From contig DATALZ010000084.1 of the NCBI GenBank assembly GCA_036260805.1, forward strand, positions 101,109 to 165,108: a stretch of DNA of 64,000 nucleotides, written 5' to 3'. Both the position numbers and the translations under genes were made by a program. A model generated the notes under the pieces. That model was not told the origin of the DNA, did no database searches, and was given only the letters and a program-made list of their open reading frames with translations. Below are positions 8,033 through 16,943 of this stretch, piece after piece. Position 1 is the first letter of the stretch. The number at the start of each line of letters is the position of its first letter. Source of the stretch: Thermocaproicibacter sp036260805 (GTDB taxonomy: Bacteria; Bacillota; Clostridia; Oscillospirales; Acutalibacteraceae).

Positions 8033-9752
8033 GTTTATTGTCATCTCCCCTCAGCCAGCTGCGGATTAGCTGAGCGGCAATTTCAGGATTCTTGGATGAG
8101 AAGTCCTGAAGATCGCTCTTCACACGCTGTTCCTTGCCGGTATTTGCATTGCGGAGCTCTTCAATGGATTCTGTAGGCATAGGTTCTCCGTCATCTTCCT
8201 CCAGATTGTCATCTTCGCCCTCGTCTTCGCTGCCGTCCTCATTTTCGTCCTCATCTTCGTCATCTTCCTCAGTTTCTTCATCCTGCGGAATCGGCATTTG
8301 CGGAACAGGAACAGGAGCAGCTTGCTGCAGATTGGCAATCAGCTTTTCTCTTCTCTCTCTGTTTCTCTTGGAAGCGATCAGGGCAATCAGAAGGATAAGC
8401 AGCAGCAGGAATGCTCCGCCTGCAATGAGAATGACCGGATTGTTCATCAACAACTGCGGAATATTCAGGTTTGCAGATGTCTGTGTCGCCTGCGAGTTTT
8501 CCGAAGAACTCGTGTTTGCAACAGCCATGACCGCAACCTTGCTCGCATCGACGGCCGCCGCCTTGGCGACAAGATTGGTGAGCTGCTGCTGCGTTGCACT
8601 TGTCATGGAATTCGTATTAATCATAACGGCAACCGAAAGATCGTCAAGAGCCGCCGCGTCGCTTTGTATCTGCTCTTCCACCTGGTTTACAAGATAATTG
8701 TAGGTCTTGCTGTCCTTTGTGGTGATTACATTGCCGTTTACCGAAACGCCGGGGTAAGTTGTCGTCGTATCGGAATTACTCTGTGTTCCGGCTACTCCGC
8801 CGGCTGCACGGGACGCCGGCTGCGTTACTTCATGCGTCTCTGCAGACTGGCTTACCATCCCTTTGCCGTCGCTTGTGGACGGAGTATATGTAACGATATC
8901 CTGTATTTTTTTATCAAGGTCCATTTTGCTCTTTACGCTGACGCTGATATTATTGGCACCGTAAGCCTGAGCAAGCAGATTTTGGATTTTGCCCTGTACG
9001 TTGTCTTCGTATTGCTTTTCAATCTTCAGTTTGAATTCGGAAAGCGTAATCTGAGTGGAACCGGATGACTGGTTTGCGGCAGAAGAAGACGATAGCTCCT
9101 CTCCCGATGAGCTATCCACGATAGAAACATTCTCCGCTTTCAGGTTGGGCACACTTTTGGTAACAAGCTGTTTAATTCCGCCTACCTGTTTCGCGTCCAG
9201 GGACCTGCCCTCTTTGAGCTTTACGGCAACGGAAGCAGTCGCCGTTTCCTTGTTGTCATCCCACGCATAGGTGCTGCTGCTTGGAACACTGATGGTCACA
9301 TAAGCGGTATCCACCGGGTCCAGTGTTTTAATGACGGCGCCCAGGCGTTCCTGAAGCTGATACTGCTCAATAATTTTCCGCTCTTCATCCGTTGTCATCA
9401 CGCCGACATTAGTGGTGAAAAAGTTATAGTTCGGGGCTGATTTTGGGTATCCTTCGTTAGACAGCTGCATCCGTACCGAATTTTCTTTGTTCTTATCGAC
9501 GTATATCGTACCGCTTTCATTTTTAAAAGGAACGTCCAGGGTTTTAAGTTCCGTTGTTACTTCTTTGGTTTCATCGGTGTCCAAGCCGGAATAAAGCACT
9601 GTATACTGGGTACGGTTCATCAAAAGGCTCATAACAACCGCGAGCAGTACCACTGCACCCAAACAGGAAAATATAATAATTTTGGTTCTTTTGGTCAGTT
9701 TTCCCCAGAAATTTTTGATCGGATCAATTATCCTTTTCAACTGTTCATTCAT
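8025..9752 (-). CDS. fliF: Flagellar MS-ring protein FliF
   Basis: FliF forms the membrane MS ring on which the rotor and export gate assemble. A first membrane helix is near residues 25-45 (IIIFSCLGAVVLLAVVM). The ring-building YscJ-like region follows (VLYSGLDTDE, NEGYPKSAPNY). A Ser/Thr-rich periplasmic insert precedes the second membrane helix near 445-465. Between that helix and the FliG-binding tail is an unusually acidic block of about 35 residues, almost all Asp and Glu. The start is uncertain: the TTG at 9776 lacks a ribosome binding site, and the ATG at 9752 (MNEQLKR) is taken as more likely. Confidence 0.93.
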   Translation of the reverse strand: MNEQLKRIIDPIKNFWGKLTKRTKIIIFSCLGAVVLLAVVMSLLMNRTQYTVLYSGLDTDETKEVTTELKTLDVPFKNESGTIYVDKNKENSVRMQLSNEGYPKSAPNYNFFTTNVGVMTTDEERKIIEQYQLQERLGAVIKTLDPVDTAYVTISVPSSSTYAWDDNKETATASVAVKLKEGRSLDAKQVGGIKQLVTKSVPNLKAENVSIVDSSSGEELSSSSAANQSSGSTQITLSEFKLKIEKQYEDNVQGKIQNLLAQAYGANNISVSVKSKMDLDKKIQDIVTYTPSTSDGKGMVSQSAETHEVTQPASRAAGGVAGTQSNSDTTTTYPGVSVNGNVITTKDSKTYNYLVNQVEEQIQSDAAALDDLSVAVMINTNSMTSATQQQLTNLVAKAAAVDASKVAVMAVANTSSSENSQATQTSANLNIPQLLMNNPVILIAGGAFLLLLILLIALIASKRNRERREKLIANLQQAAPVPVPQMPIPQDEETEEDDEDEDENEDGSEDEGEDDNLEEDDGEPMPTESIEELRNANTGKEQRVKSDLQDFSSKNPEIAAQLIRSWLRGDDNKHG

Positions 9753-9785
9753 TGAGCCGTATGAACCGCCCTTCAAGTGAGTTTA

Positions 9786-10088
9786 TTATACGTTGATATT
9801 GATGATTTCCTTGTAGGCATCCAGCAGTTTATTGCGAAGTTCAACGACCATGTCAACCGAAAGGCTTGCCTTTTGTGAGGCGATGACAACGTCATGAAGA
9901 TTGTCTGATTGGCCTGTCGTCATTTTGTAAATTTCATTGTTGAGGTTAGCGTTTGTCTGTTCTGCATTGGATACCGCATCCTGAAACAGCGATTTAAACG
10001 GGATTTCAGGGGAGCTGTCCTGCACACTTGAGCTTTTGTTCAGTTGATCGAGAGAATTGATTTGCTGAATCGGCTGAATTGTGTTCAT
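9786..10088 (-). CDS. fliE: Flagellar hook-basal body protein FliE
   Basis: A 100-residue FliE, the adaptor between the MS ring and the rod and the first substrate of the flagellar export apparatus. The C-terminal half carries the diagnostic helix: LHDVVIASQKASLSVDMV followed by ELRNKLLDAYKEI. The position between flgC and fliF is invariant in Gram-positive bacteria. Gaps on both sides are short (5 and 33 bp), so it is cotranscribed. Confidence 0.95.
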   Translation of the reverse strand: MNTIQPIQQINSLDQLNKSSSVQDSSPEIPFKSLFQDAVSNAEQTNANLNNEIYKMTTGQSDNLHDVVIASQKASLSVDMVVELRNKLLDAYKEIININV

Positions 10089-10093
10089 TCAAG

Positions 10094-10543
10094 TCACTTT
10101 CCAATCTCCAAAGCCTTGGCGGCCATATTTTTCACGGCATCAAAAGCCGTAAGATTTGCGCTGTAAGCACGCGTAACTGCCATCATATCGGTTGTTTCCT
10201 TAATCAGGTCGACATTCGGCTTCTGCACATATCCCTGTGCATTTGCGTCCGGGTTTGTGGGGTCATACTCCTGAGAAAACGGGGTCTGGTCTTCCTGAAT
10301 ATCCGTAACCTTTACGCCTTTTAAAGTGCTCGAAGAATCGGAGGAAAGCCGGCTGTCGAGCATGGAGCGGAAAGACGAATTATCGTCCGCACACTGGTAA
10401 ACGGCCATTTTTCTGCGGTACGGACCACCGTTATCGGTATGGGTTGTCTCCGCGTTGGAAATATTCTCCGAAATGAGATCCATCCGGAGTCTGCTTGCCG
10501 TCAGTCCTGAACCGCTGATGTCCAGTGAATTTAAAAAAGCCAT
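10094..10543 (-). CDS. flgC: Flagellar basal-body rod protein FlgC
   Basis: A 149-residue proximal rod protein. The N-terminal rod motif (SGSGLTASRLRMDLISENISNAETTHT) is at about residues 10-37. The C-terminal family signature (NVDLIKETTDMMAVTRAYSANLTAF) is near 110-135. A YVQKPNVD segment marks FlgC rather than FlgB. GAGGTTGC precedes the ATG. It lies 17 bp after flgB in the same operon. Exported without a cleaved signal. Confidence 0.96.
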   Translation of the reverse strand: MAFLNSLDISGSGLTASRLRMDLISENISNAETTHTDNGGPYRRKMAVYQCADDNSSFRSMLDSRLSSDSSSTLKGVKVTDIQEDQTPFSQEYDPTNPDANAQGYVQKPNVDLIKETTDMMAVTRAYSANLTAFDAVKNMAAKALEIGK

Positions 10544-10560
10544 GAAGCAACCTCCTCAAA

Positions 10561-10947
10561 TTATTTCGATGTTCCGGTTATCGCTGTTTTCAAACGGGAA
10601 AAGTTATCGTTCATTTCTTGCAGAGCATAGGAATAATTAAGCGATGTGCGGGCCATTTCAATATTCTGCTGCTCCAGGTCCACTCCGTTTCCGTCGGCAC
10701 GGTAAGTTTCATCCTGCGCCTCGGTAATGTCCGGGGTAACCTGATCAATATTTTCAATCTCGCCGGTCTGTGATCCGGCCGCGTTTTGCAGCTGTGCCAG
10801 CAGCTGATCTTCAAAGGAGACGCTCTTGGTTTTATAGCCGGGAGTTTCAAAGTTAGCTATGTTGTCTGAAATTGCCTTCTGCCGGGTCCATAAACCGTCC
10901 AGACTCTTATTCAGGAGCGATGATGAAATACTGTCGAGCCAATTCAT
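10561..10947 (-). CDS. flgB: Flagellar basal-body rod protein FlgB
   Basis: A 128-residue rod protein and the first gene of the basal-body operon. The N-terminal motif LWTRQKAISDNIANFETPGYKTK is at about residues 20-42, and the C-terminal helix (QNIEMARTSLNYSYALQEMN) is near 92-111. AAGGAGAATAACT precedes the ATG. A sigma-A-type promoter lies about 140 bp upstream. The whole chain flgB to motA runs minus strand with gaps under 100 bp. Confidence 0.96.
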   Translation of the reverse strand: MNWLDSISSSLLNKSLDGLWTRQKAISDNIANFETPGYKTKSVSFEDQLLAQLQNAAGSQTGEIENIDQVTPDITEAQDETYRADGNGVDLEQQNIEMARTSLNYSYALQEMNDNFSRLKTAITGTSK

Positions 10948-11340
10948 AGTTATTCTCCTTTTTATTTTACATAAATACCTTATATTTTACAAAATAACAA
11001 ATTTTTCGACAAAATCAGCAAAATAAAATCAAGTCCGTTCAAAAATAATTAGTTAGATTACTTATATACCTATAATACACGTCTATTATCATACATACGC
11101 AGTAAAAAGTCAATAATCTTACCGCATTAACATCTTGAATTGCTCACCAAAAAAGTTGCCTTTTTCATGCAAAATATATACAAATCAAAAGCTGTTTGCC
11201 AGTATTTTATAGTAATTTATTATTGGTATCACCAATTTTGCTATTTTATGGAGATTTAGTCACAAGCTAAATATATACCACTGGAATCTTATGAAAAATC
11301 TATTTTCACATATTAGCAGACAAAATTAATAAAAGTGCGC
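10948..11340. other. Divergent intergenic region between the fla operon and flgM operon
   Basis: About 400 bp of very A+T-rich DNA without a credible reading frame. It holds the sigma-A-type promoter for flgB (minus strand, listed separately) with a leader of roughly 130 nt. On the plus side the sigma-28 promoter of flgM lies immediately after it. No clear operator palindrome was recognised. Confidence 0.7.
11085..11113 (-). promoter_or_regulatory. Sigma-A-type promoter of the flgB-motA operon
   Basis: On the minus strand, TTGACT (11108-11113) and GATAAT (11085-11090) are separated by exactly 17 bases; each hexamer matches consensus at five of six positions. It points at flgB. This is the best housekeeping promoter in the divergent region and fits the sigma-A control of early flagellar genes known in Firmicutes. 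Confidence 0.75.
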
Positions 11341-11367
11341 TAAATTTTTATTTGCCTGTGCCGATAA
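11341..11367 (+). promoter_or_regulatory. Sigma-28 (SigD/FliA) promoter of the flgM operon
   Basis: TAAA (11341-11344), a 15-base spacer and GCCGATAA (11360-11367) match the Gram-positive sigma-28 consensus TAAA-N15-GCCGATAT at all but the last base. It lies 20 bp upstream of flgM. That arrangement would make expression of the anti-sigma factor depend on its own target, the usual feedback loop. Confidence 0.85.
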
Positions 11368-11387
11368 ATCAGTAGAGGTGAGAATGA

Positions 11388-11708
11388 ATGATGATAAAAG
11401 GCACGGGATTTGACGTGAACTTTTTTAATATTACTCCTGCAAAAGGCAAGGATTCTGTACAGGGAAAGACGACAGATACAAAGACGGCTCGCACATTTTC
11501 TGAAGCTCTCCGTGGAAAGACGGATACAATTGAGATTTCCGAACGCATGGAAGATAACAGTTCTCTTTTAAACGATGTGAAAAAGAAAATCATGGGTGAC
11601 ATTAACCGGGATACGGATACAGACAGCCTGGAAAGGCTGAAAAGGCAGATTACAGACGGAAAGTATACTGTGAATACCGATGAGCTGGCGCAAATCCTTT
11701 CGAGATAA
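11388..11708 (+). CDS. flgM: Anti-sigma-28 factor FlgM
   Basis: A 106-residue FlgM. The C-terminal half holds the sigma-binding helices (DTIEISERMEDNSSLLNDVKK, then SLERLKRQITDGKYTVNTDELAQIL), while the N-terminal half is unstructured in composition. FlgM holds sigma-28 inactive until the hook-basal body is complete and it is exported. Two ATG codons in tandem (11388 and 11391) follow AGAGGTGAG. It leads the flgM-flgN-flgK-flgL-fliW-csrA operon. Confidence 0.93.
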   Translation: MMIKGTGFDVNFFNITPAKGKDSVQGKTTDTKTARTFSEALRGKTDTIEISERMEDNSSLLNDVKKKIMGDINRDTDTDSLERLKRQITDGKYTVNTDELAQILSR

Positions 11709-11735
11709 TCAATTCAGCAGAACGGAGGAGTTTCC

Positions 11736-12218
11736 ATGATTGATGCTGCATGGTCGGACAGACTAATTCAATTTTTCACAGAAATGCTTGAATTTTATAA
11801 AAGATTTCTTGGACTTGAATCTGAAAAATACACAAAAGTGGTTTCCGGTCAGCTGAACGAGCTCGACAGTTTTATGAAGCAGGAACAGGCTTTTCTGCTG
11901 AAGTCCAGGGGGATGGAGCAGGAGCGGCTCGAAATTTTGGAAAAGGCCGGAGCGCCTAAGACCACATTCCGTGAGATGATTCCACTGCTGGAACCTGCCA
12001 GACAGGAAAGCATGAAAAAGTTATATGAAGAGATAACCACTACCATTTCCAAGCTGCAGAATATGAATAAAAAGTGCAGCCAAATGACCCGGCTGAAACT
12101 TGGGCAGATATCCAGAATTCTTTCCAATCTTGAAGATCACCCGGAGTTAAAGCAGATTTACGGAAACAAACTGCAAAACGCGGCAAAACCGGAAGGAACG
12201 TTTTCCAGAAAAATATAA
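11736..12218 (+). CDS. flgN: Flagellar chaperone FlgN
   Basis: A 160-residue helical protein in the FlgN position directly before flgK. FlgN is the cytoplasmic chaperone of the hook-filament junction proteins FlgK and FlgL. The sequence is mostly amphipathic helix (FYKRFLGLESEKYTKV, LDSFMKQEQAFLLKSRGMEQER) with no membrane segment. Identity rests on helical pattern, size and position; FlgN proteins are poorly conserved. ACGGAGGAG precedes the ATG. Confidence 0.85.
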   Translation: MIDAAWSDRLIQFFTEMLEFYKRFLGLESEKYTKVVSGQLNELDSFMKQEQAFLLKSRGMEQERLEILEKAGAPKTTFREMIPLLEPARQESMKKLYEEITTTISKLQNMNKKCSQMTRLKLGQISRILSNLEDHPELKQIYGNKLQNAAKPEGTFSRKI

Positions 12219-12231
12219 GCGGGGTGCTGAA

Positions 12232-14190
12232 ATGAGTTCAACATTTGACGGATTATTCATAGCAAGAAGCGGCGTTCGCGCTGCAAGAGCCAACTTGAAT
12301 ATAACCGGCCAGAATATTACAAATGCCAATACAGACGGATATACAAGGCAGAGAGTCGATCAATCTGCCATACCCCCATGCGAAGTCGGAGGCGTCTGGG
12401 CATCTTCCGGGGCTACCTGCGGAAATGGTGTTGCGGCCACCGGCACAAGCCAGCTGCGCGACGCTTTTTTAGACAGCGAATACCGTACCCAAAAAGCAAA
12501 TAGCGGCGAGACTACCGCTGAGATAAAAGCATTGTATGACATGGAAGATATCTTTACTACAACAACAACAGCTTCTTCCTCTTCAAAATCCGCCGTCATT
12601 GATGTTTTAAGCAACGAATACAGTAATTTTATCTCTCAGCTTCAGGCGCTGACTTCCGGAAAAAGCACCGCGTCAGAAAGTACTATTCGTGAAGAGGCAA
12701 AACTTCTGGCAACAAAATTGAATATAACCGCCAAGTCACTGGATAAAATCCGTTCGCAGCAATACTCGAATCTGAATGACTATGGAATTAATAAGGCAAA
12801 CGATCTGATTAAAAGTATTGCATCTTACAACGATCAGATTGAGAAGGCGGAAATTGCCGGTTCCACTGCTCTGGAACTGAAAGACCAGCGCAATCTGGCG
12901 TTGGATCAGCTATCCCAATACGTTGGGATCAAAGTTACGGAAACTCCAAAAGATATCGGAGCAGGCAGAACCGTTGACGAAATGTCGGTATGTCTAGCAG
13001 ATGAAGATGGGAACCCGCTTAAAGTAGATGGACAAACTTACACTTTGGTCGACGGAAAATCCTACGCGAAATTCACCGCCACTCAGGATGCAAAAAACGA
13101 AGACGGCTCCTCAAATACCGGTTCGTTCCAGATTACCCACATCCGGCTTTCCGGGCTTACTGATGATGGAGCAACCTTTACGGCCAATTCCGGAACTGTT
13201 ACGAATCCTTCACCTGCTACGGATTCAACATATTATTTCCAGATTGGAGATAATGCGCCGCAGTCAATTCAAATTCAGACACCTACAGGCACAAGTTTAG
13301 CGGCTTTAAAAGGCCTTGTAGATACTGCAATCAGCCATAACTCGGCACTGGCGGGGAAAATTTCAACAAACGTCGTTGGCGACCATCTGGCTTTCACCAC
13401 TTCCGGCGGCAATACATTATCCATTACCAGTGCACCAACCAGTTTATCCCCCGACAATGTCCTCAATATGGACGGAATGAAAAATGATGACTTAAAGAGC
13501 GGCAGTTTTTCAGGCTATCTCAAACTCTTAAATGAGAGCGGCGAATACGATACATTATCCGGAAACGCAACCACAACCATGCGCGGAATCGGTTATTATT
13601 CGCAGCTGCTTGACAGCATCGCACAGAATTTGGCAAGCGCTGTAAACGCTGTGAACGGCACCAATGATGCAAGTGATAATAAGCCGCTGTTTACAAAGGA
13701 TGGGACCAACGCCAGCGGCGTCACCGCTGAAAACATCCAGCTTTCATCGAAATGGGTCGACGGCTATCTGACCATGAGCAAGATTCCACCCCATGCTGGA
13801 GACAGCACCGCCACTTCTTATTCCAATATTACGGCTATGATAACAGCCCTGACCAATACTACGCAAAATCTGAAAAGCACTCACATGGTTCTTGGTGTCG
13901 ATAAAGGCATTACAATTTTTAACGGTACGCTGGAAAAAGCATTCGCCAGCGTCAGCACGATGCTGGGGCAAGACGTAAGCAGTGTGCAGTCTACGAATAA
14001 CACAAACAGTAGCCTGTTAAATAATATTGATTCCAGCCGACAGGAAATCTCCTCGGTCAGTATTGATGACGAGGCAATCGATATGGTTCAGTTTAATCAG
14101 GCATTATCCGCTTCTTCCAGGTTTATGACGGCGGTGGATGAATGCTTACAGACAATTATTAACAGTATGGGCGTTGCAGGCAGGGGGTAA
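12232..14190 (+). CDS. flgK: Flagellar hook-associated protein 1, FlgK
   Basis: A 652-residue FlgK, the first hook-filament junction protein. The N-terminus is typical (TFDGLFIARSGVRAARANL, then NITGQNITNANTDGYTRQRV). The C-terminus ends in the conserved SIDDEAIDMVQFNQALSASSRFMTAVDECLQTIIN. A Ser/Thr-rich variable central domain occupies about residues 260-480. It is exported by the flagellar type III system with FlgN as chaperone. It overlaps neither neighbour; flgL starts five bases after its stop. Confidence 0.96.
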   Translation: MSSTFDGLFIARSGVRAARANLNITGQNITNANTDGYTRQRVDQSAIPPCEVGGVWASSGATCGNGVAATGTSQLRDAFLDSEYRTQKANSGETTAEIKALYDMEDIFTTTTTASSSSKSAVIDVLSNEYSNFISQLQALTSGKSTASESTIREEAKLLATKLNITAKSLDKIRSQQYSNLNDYGINKANDLIKSIASYNDQIEKAEIAGSTALELKDQRNLALDQLSQYVGIKVTETPKDIGAGRTVDEMSVCLADEDGNPLKVDGQTYTLVDGKSYAKFTATQDAKNEDGSSNTGSFQITHIRLSGLTDDGATFTANSGTVTNPSPATDSTYYFQIGDNAPQSIQIQTPTGTSLAALKGLVDTAISHNSALAGKISTNVVGDHLAFTTSGGNTLSITSAPTSLSPDNVLNMDGMKNDDLKSGSFSGYLKLLNESGEYDTLSGNATTTMRGIGYYSQLLDSIAQNLASAVNAVNGTNDASDNKPLFTKDGTNASGVTAENIQLSSKWVDGYLTMSKIPPHAGDSTATSYSNITAMITALTNTTQNLKSTHMVLGVDKGITIFNGTLEKAFASVSTMLGQDVSSVQSTNNTNSSLLNNIDSSRQEISSVSIDDEAIDMVQFNQALSASSRFMTAVDECLQTIINSMGVAGRG

Positions 14191-14195
14191 TATAA

Positions 14196-15620
14196 ATGAG
14201 AATTACAACGCAGATGATGATGTCAAGGTATAAACGGGATGTAAGCGATGCATTCGCTTCCATGAACACGGCCATGCAGCATGCCTATGATTATCGTGCA
14301 TTCGACAAGCCTTCCGATGATCCTCTCGCTGCAGCTCAGACTTTTGAAGTTCACTGGCAAATGAGTGAAAATGCCGACTACACCAATAATATTCAGAATA
14401 TGGACGGTTTTACCAAGACAGCCGATACTATCCTTATAAATGTTAACAGTATACTGTCTGATACAGGCAACAATAATGCTCTTAAGACTATTATACAGAA
14501 TATTAATGGAGGTATGAACGAAGGGAACCGGGCAGATGCTGCAGCTTCGCTCACTACGATTCGGGATTCCATCATCTCAAAAATGAATGCTAAATACGGC
14601 GACAGCTATATTTTCGGCGGGTCGAACTCCGGCTCCGCTCCGTTCCAGATGATTAATAACGAGCTGTATTACCGCGGGATCAATGTAGATACCGGGGTAA
14701 ATATAAACGGAGCTTCTGCAACCGTTGGTTATACCGACGTAAATAATCATGCCAACAGTCTTCAAATAAACTTCGGCAAGGATATTGGTGCCAAGCTGAA
14801 TAACTATAAGATTGAAATTGCGTCGCCCGCAGGCGCATTAGGCGCTCAGGTAAGTGGCGGTACGATTAAAATCAGTATTCCCAGCTCTACCACAAAAGCC
14901 GATCTACAGAAATTTTTAAATGGATCGACAAATGGTGCAAATGGACAAACTTTTCTGAAAGATCTTCAGGATGGTGGTGTTACAGGACTTACTTCCACTT
15001 CGGGAATTACAATTAGCGGACTTCCGGATAACGGAACGGATCTCGTAACGCCTCTTGGTGCACCCACTGCTTCTTCGATTTCGAATGTTGTCGATCTGGC
15101 GTCCCTTGCCAACGAGAATGTTTATGTTGATATAGGCCTTGGTATTACTTCGACCAACGGTAAAATCGACGACCAGAGCGCTTTTGACAGTGCAATGCCC
15201 GGAATTAAATATCTGGGATATGGCACCAAGACCATCACAAATGATGATGGGACAAAAACTGTCCCCTGCAACATATGTTCTGTGCTGACAAAAATTGCGG
15301 ACTGCCTGAATAAAAGCAAAGGTGAAAGCAACACCGCCGTTATAAAAGACGTAAGCCAATATATTGACAGTTTAAATCAGTCGCAGACCAGCCTGCAGTC
15401 CAAACAAGCCGAATTGGGCGAAAAAATGAGTTTTTTGAGCGATGCTGCAAGTTATACGTCCGACATGAAAATCAGTCTCAGCGATAAAGATAACAACGTG
15501 GAATATCTTGATTACACTGATGCAGTTGAAAACTTCTACACACAGATGTACTGCTATAATGCATCTCTTAAAGTTGGAGGACAAATTTTACAGCAAAGCC
15601 TGATGGATTACCTGAAATAG
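14196..15620 (+). CDS. flgL: Flagellar hook-associated protein 3, FlgL
   Basis: A 474-residue FlgL, second junction protein and flagellin homologue. The N-terminal helix region MRITTQMMMSRYKRDV leads to a segment (FDKPSDDPLAAAQTFEV) parallel to flagellin. The C-terminal helix (YLDYTDAVENFYTQMYCYNASLKVGGQI) completes the D0/D1 core. The central portion (about residues 140-380) is longer than in Bacillus FlgL and Gly/Asn/Thr rich. Spacing to flgK indicates coupling. Confidence 0.95.
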   Translation: MRITTQMMMSRYKRDVSDAFASMNTAMQHAYDYRAFDKPSDDPLAAAQTFEVHWQMSENADYTNNIQNMDGFTKTADTILINVNSILSDTGNNNALKTIIQNINGGMNEGNRADAAASLTTIRDSIISKMNAKYGDSYIFGGSNSGSAPFQMINNELYYRGINVDTGVNINGASATVGYTDVNNHANSLQINFGKDIGAKLNNYKIEIASPAGALGAQVSGGTIKISIPSSTTKADLQKFLNGSTNGANGQTFLKDLQDGGVTGLTSTSGITISGLPDNGTDLVTPLGAPTASSISNVVDLASLANENVYVDIGLGITSTNGKIDDQSAFDSAMPGIKYLGYGTKTITNDDGTKTVPCNICSVLTKIADCLNKSKGESNTAVIKDVSQYIDSLNQSQTSLQSKQAELGEKMSFLSDAASYTSDMKISLSDKDNNVEYLDYTDAVENFYTQMYCYNASLKVGGQILQQSLMDYLK

Positions 15621-15642
15621 TTTTTTGAAACTGGAGGTCCCT

Positions 15643-15990
15643 ATGCTTCTGATCATTGAGGACAAGGATAATCCAACAGGCCAGATTGCGGCTGAAATGG
15701 AAAGTGAAGACGCCGCGGAACTTGCCTACATTCCCGTTATAGCGGTGCAGTTAGGCTATGATGCTCAGCAGGTTAAGATAAAATGCGCTATAGACCGTAT
15801 GAGCTTTGAATACCGAAAAATTCAGAGCGGGGAACCTGTAACGGCACAACAGTCGGAAAAACTGGTTCCGGTTTATTTAAAGGCGCTTTGCCATATCGGA
15901 AAACGCCCAGCCTATCTATCACCTTCCGCTTACAAGAGCTTTGTCGATGAAACTGCCGAAACTTCCGTTAGGCTCTATACAAGCGGCTAA
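15643..15990 (+). CDS. Uncharacterised protein in the yviE position of the flagellin operon
   Basis: A 115-residue protein that I do not recognise. It occupies the slot between flgL and fliW where Bacillus carries yviE (DUF6470), but it is far shorter and shows no obvious similarity to what I remember of that family. The start is the ATG at 15643, with CTGGAGG six bases before it; the in-frame TTG at 15625 has no site. The N-terminal part is acidic (DKDNPTGQIAAEMESEDAAE), followed by a short alternating strand region and a helix-rich C-terminal half. No membrane helix, signal or cysteine cluster. Cotranscription with flgL and fliW suggests a flagellar or CsrA-related role. Confidence 0.8.
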   Translation: MLLIIEDKDNPTGQIAAEMESEDAAELAYIPVIAVQLGYDAQQVKIKCAIDRMSFEYRKIQSGEPVTAQQSEKLVPVYLKALCHIGKRPAYLSPSAYKSFVDETAETSVRLYTSG

Positions 15991-16039
15991 AGCTGTTCAA
16001 AGTTATATTTTCAGTTTAAGGCGAAAGTAAGTGAAATAA

Positions 16040-16483
16040 ATGGATTCAAATTCTGCTGCCGTGCAAAATCTGCAAAATCAGGAAAAAATAGTCATCCATT
16101 TTGAGGATGGAATTTACGGTTTCGAAAATATAAAGGATTATATTCTTCTGCAGGAAGATGAACAAAAAGTGATTTGGTCATTGCAGGCTGCGGAAAGTTC
16201 CTATCCGTCGCTAATTGTCATTGATCCTTTTCTTGTTTTAAACGGATATAACCCTGAATTAACACCGGAAAATCTCAAAGCTTTGGGGAATCCCGAAGCA
16301 GAGGACTTATGTTTTCTGGCGGTAGCGGTGATTCGAAAGAATCTTGCCGAATCTGTCGTAAACTTGAAAAGCCCGATTGTTATTAATGTAAAAAATAAAA
16401 AAGGCATACAGGCTATTCTGGAAGAACACGATTACCCGGTTCGTTACAAACCTTTCCGCAAAATGCAAAAGGAGGGAACGTGA
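16040..16483 (+). CDS. fliW: Flagellar assembly factor FliW (CsrA antagonist)
   Basis: A 147-residue FliW. Conserved features are IHFEDGIYGFENIKDYIL at about residues 19-36, SLIVIDPFLVLNGY near 56-69 and the NLKSPIVINVKNKKGIQAI stretch near 110-128. FliW binds both flagellin and CsrA: when flagellin is secreted FliW is freed to sequester CsrA, relieving repression of flagellin translation. It lies directly upstream of csrA with one base between genes, the arrangement known from Bacillus. Confidence 0.95.
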   Translation: MDSNSAAVQNLQNQEKIVIHFEDGIYGFENIKDYILLQEDEQKVIWSLQAAESSYPSLIVIDPFLVLNGYNPELTPENLKALGNPEAEDLCFLAVAVIRKNLAESVVNLKSPIVINVKNKKGIQAILEEHDYPVRYKPFRKMQKEGT

Positions 16484-16484
16484 C

Positions 16485-16715
16485 ATGCTCGTCATTTCAC
16501 GCAAAGCCTCCGAGTCGTTCCTGATTGGCGGCGATATTGAAATTGTTGTGACGGAAATCGGCACCGACCGGGTCAAAATCGGGATTAAGGCGCCCAAAGG
16601 GGTTCCCATCCTGCGCAAGGAACTGTTGGAAACCCGTAACCTGAACCAGGAAGCGAGCAATGCTTCCGGTAAAGATGCAATTGATGAACTGAAAAAGCTT
16701 TTTGAAAAAAAGTGA
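16485..16715 (+). CDS. csrA: Carbon storage regulator CsrA
   Basis: A 76-residue CsrA, an RNA-binding dimer that blocks translation by covering GGA motifs in leader RNAs. The sequence opens MLVISRKASESFLIGGDIEI, continues VKIGIKAPKGVPILRKEL (core strands and RNA-binding edge), and has a short helical tail ending in Lys. The ATG follows fliW with AGGAGGGAACGTGAC as the ribosome site. A terminator directly follows. GGA-loop hairpins in the two flagellin leaders downstream are likely targets. Confidence 0.97.
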   Translation: MLVISRKASESFLIGGDIEIVVTEIGTDRVKIGIKAPKGVPILRKELLETRNLNQEASNASGKDAIDELKKLFEKK

Positions 16716-16720
16716 ATGTT

Positions 16721-16750
16721 TCCCTCCTGAAAATCAGGAGGGATTTTTTT
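16721..16750 (+). terminator. Intrinsic terminator after csrA
   Basis: A perfect nine-base stem CCCTCCTGA/TCAGGAGGG with a three-base loop, followed by seven T residues. It ends the flgM-csrA operon before the flagellin promoter. Confidence 0.93.
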
Positions 16751-16818
16751 GTCTTGAAATTAAATAATTATTTACTTTAGGATTATTATATAGCACTAAA
16801 AAATAAATAAATAGTTAC

Positions 16819-16845
16819 TAAATATTCTCAGATTGTGACCGATAT
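16819..16845 (+). promoter_or_regulatory. Sigma-28 promoter of flagellin gene 1
   Basis: TAAA (16819-16822), 15-base spacer, ACCGATAT (16838-16845): one mismatch to the Gram-positive sigma-28 consensus. It is about 170 bp upstream of the flagellin ATG, leaving a long leader that contains conserved hairpins. Confidence 0.88.
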
Positions 16846-16943
16846 ATGTATTAGAATCAAGAACAGTAAATGCTTATTAACTTATCTACTTTCTGGGCGC
16901 CCTTAAAGCAGAAAATTAAAAGTACTCTGTTTTTGATCATCCG

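Noticed and set aside
16485..16715. Possibility that the window holds a CRISPR array or prophage near the LexA-like regulator
   Set aside because: No regularly spaced repeats and no phage structural, integrase or terminase genes were found anywhere in the window.
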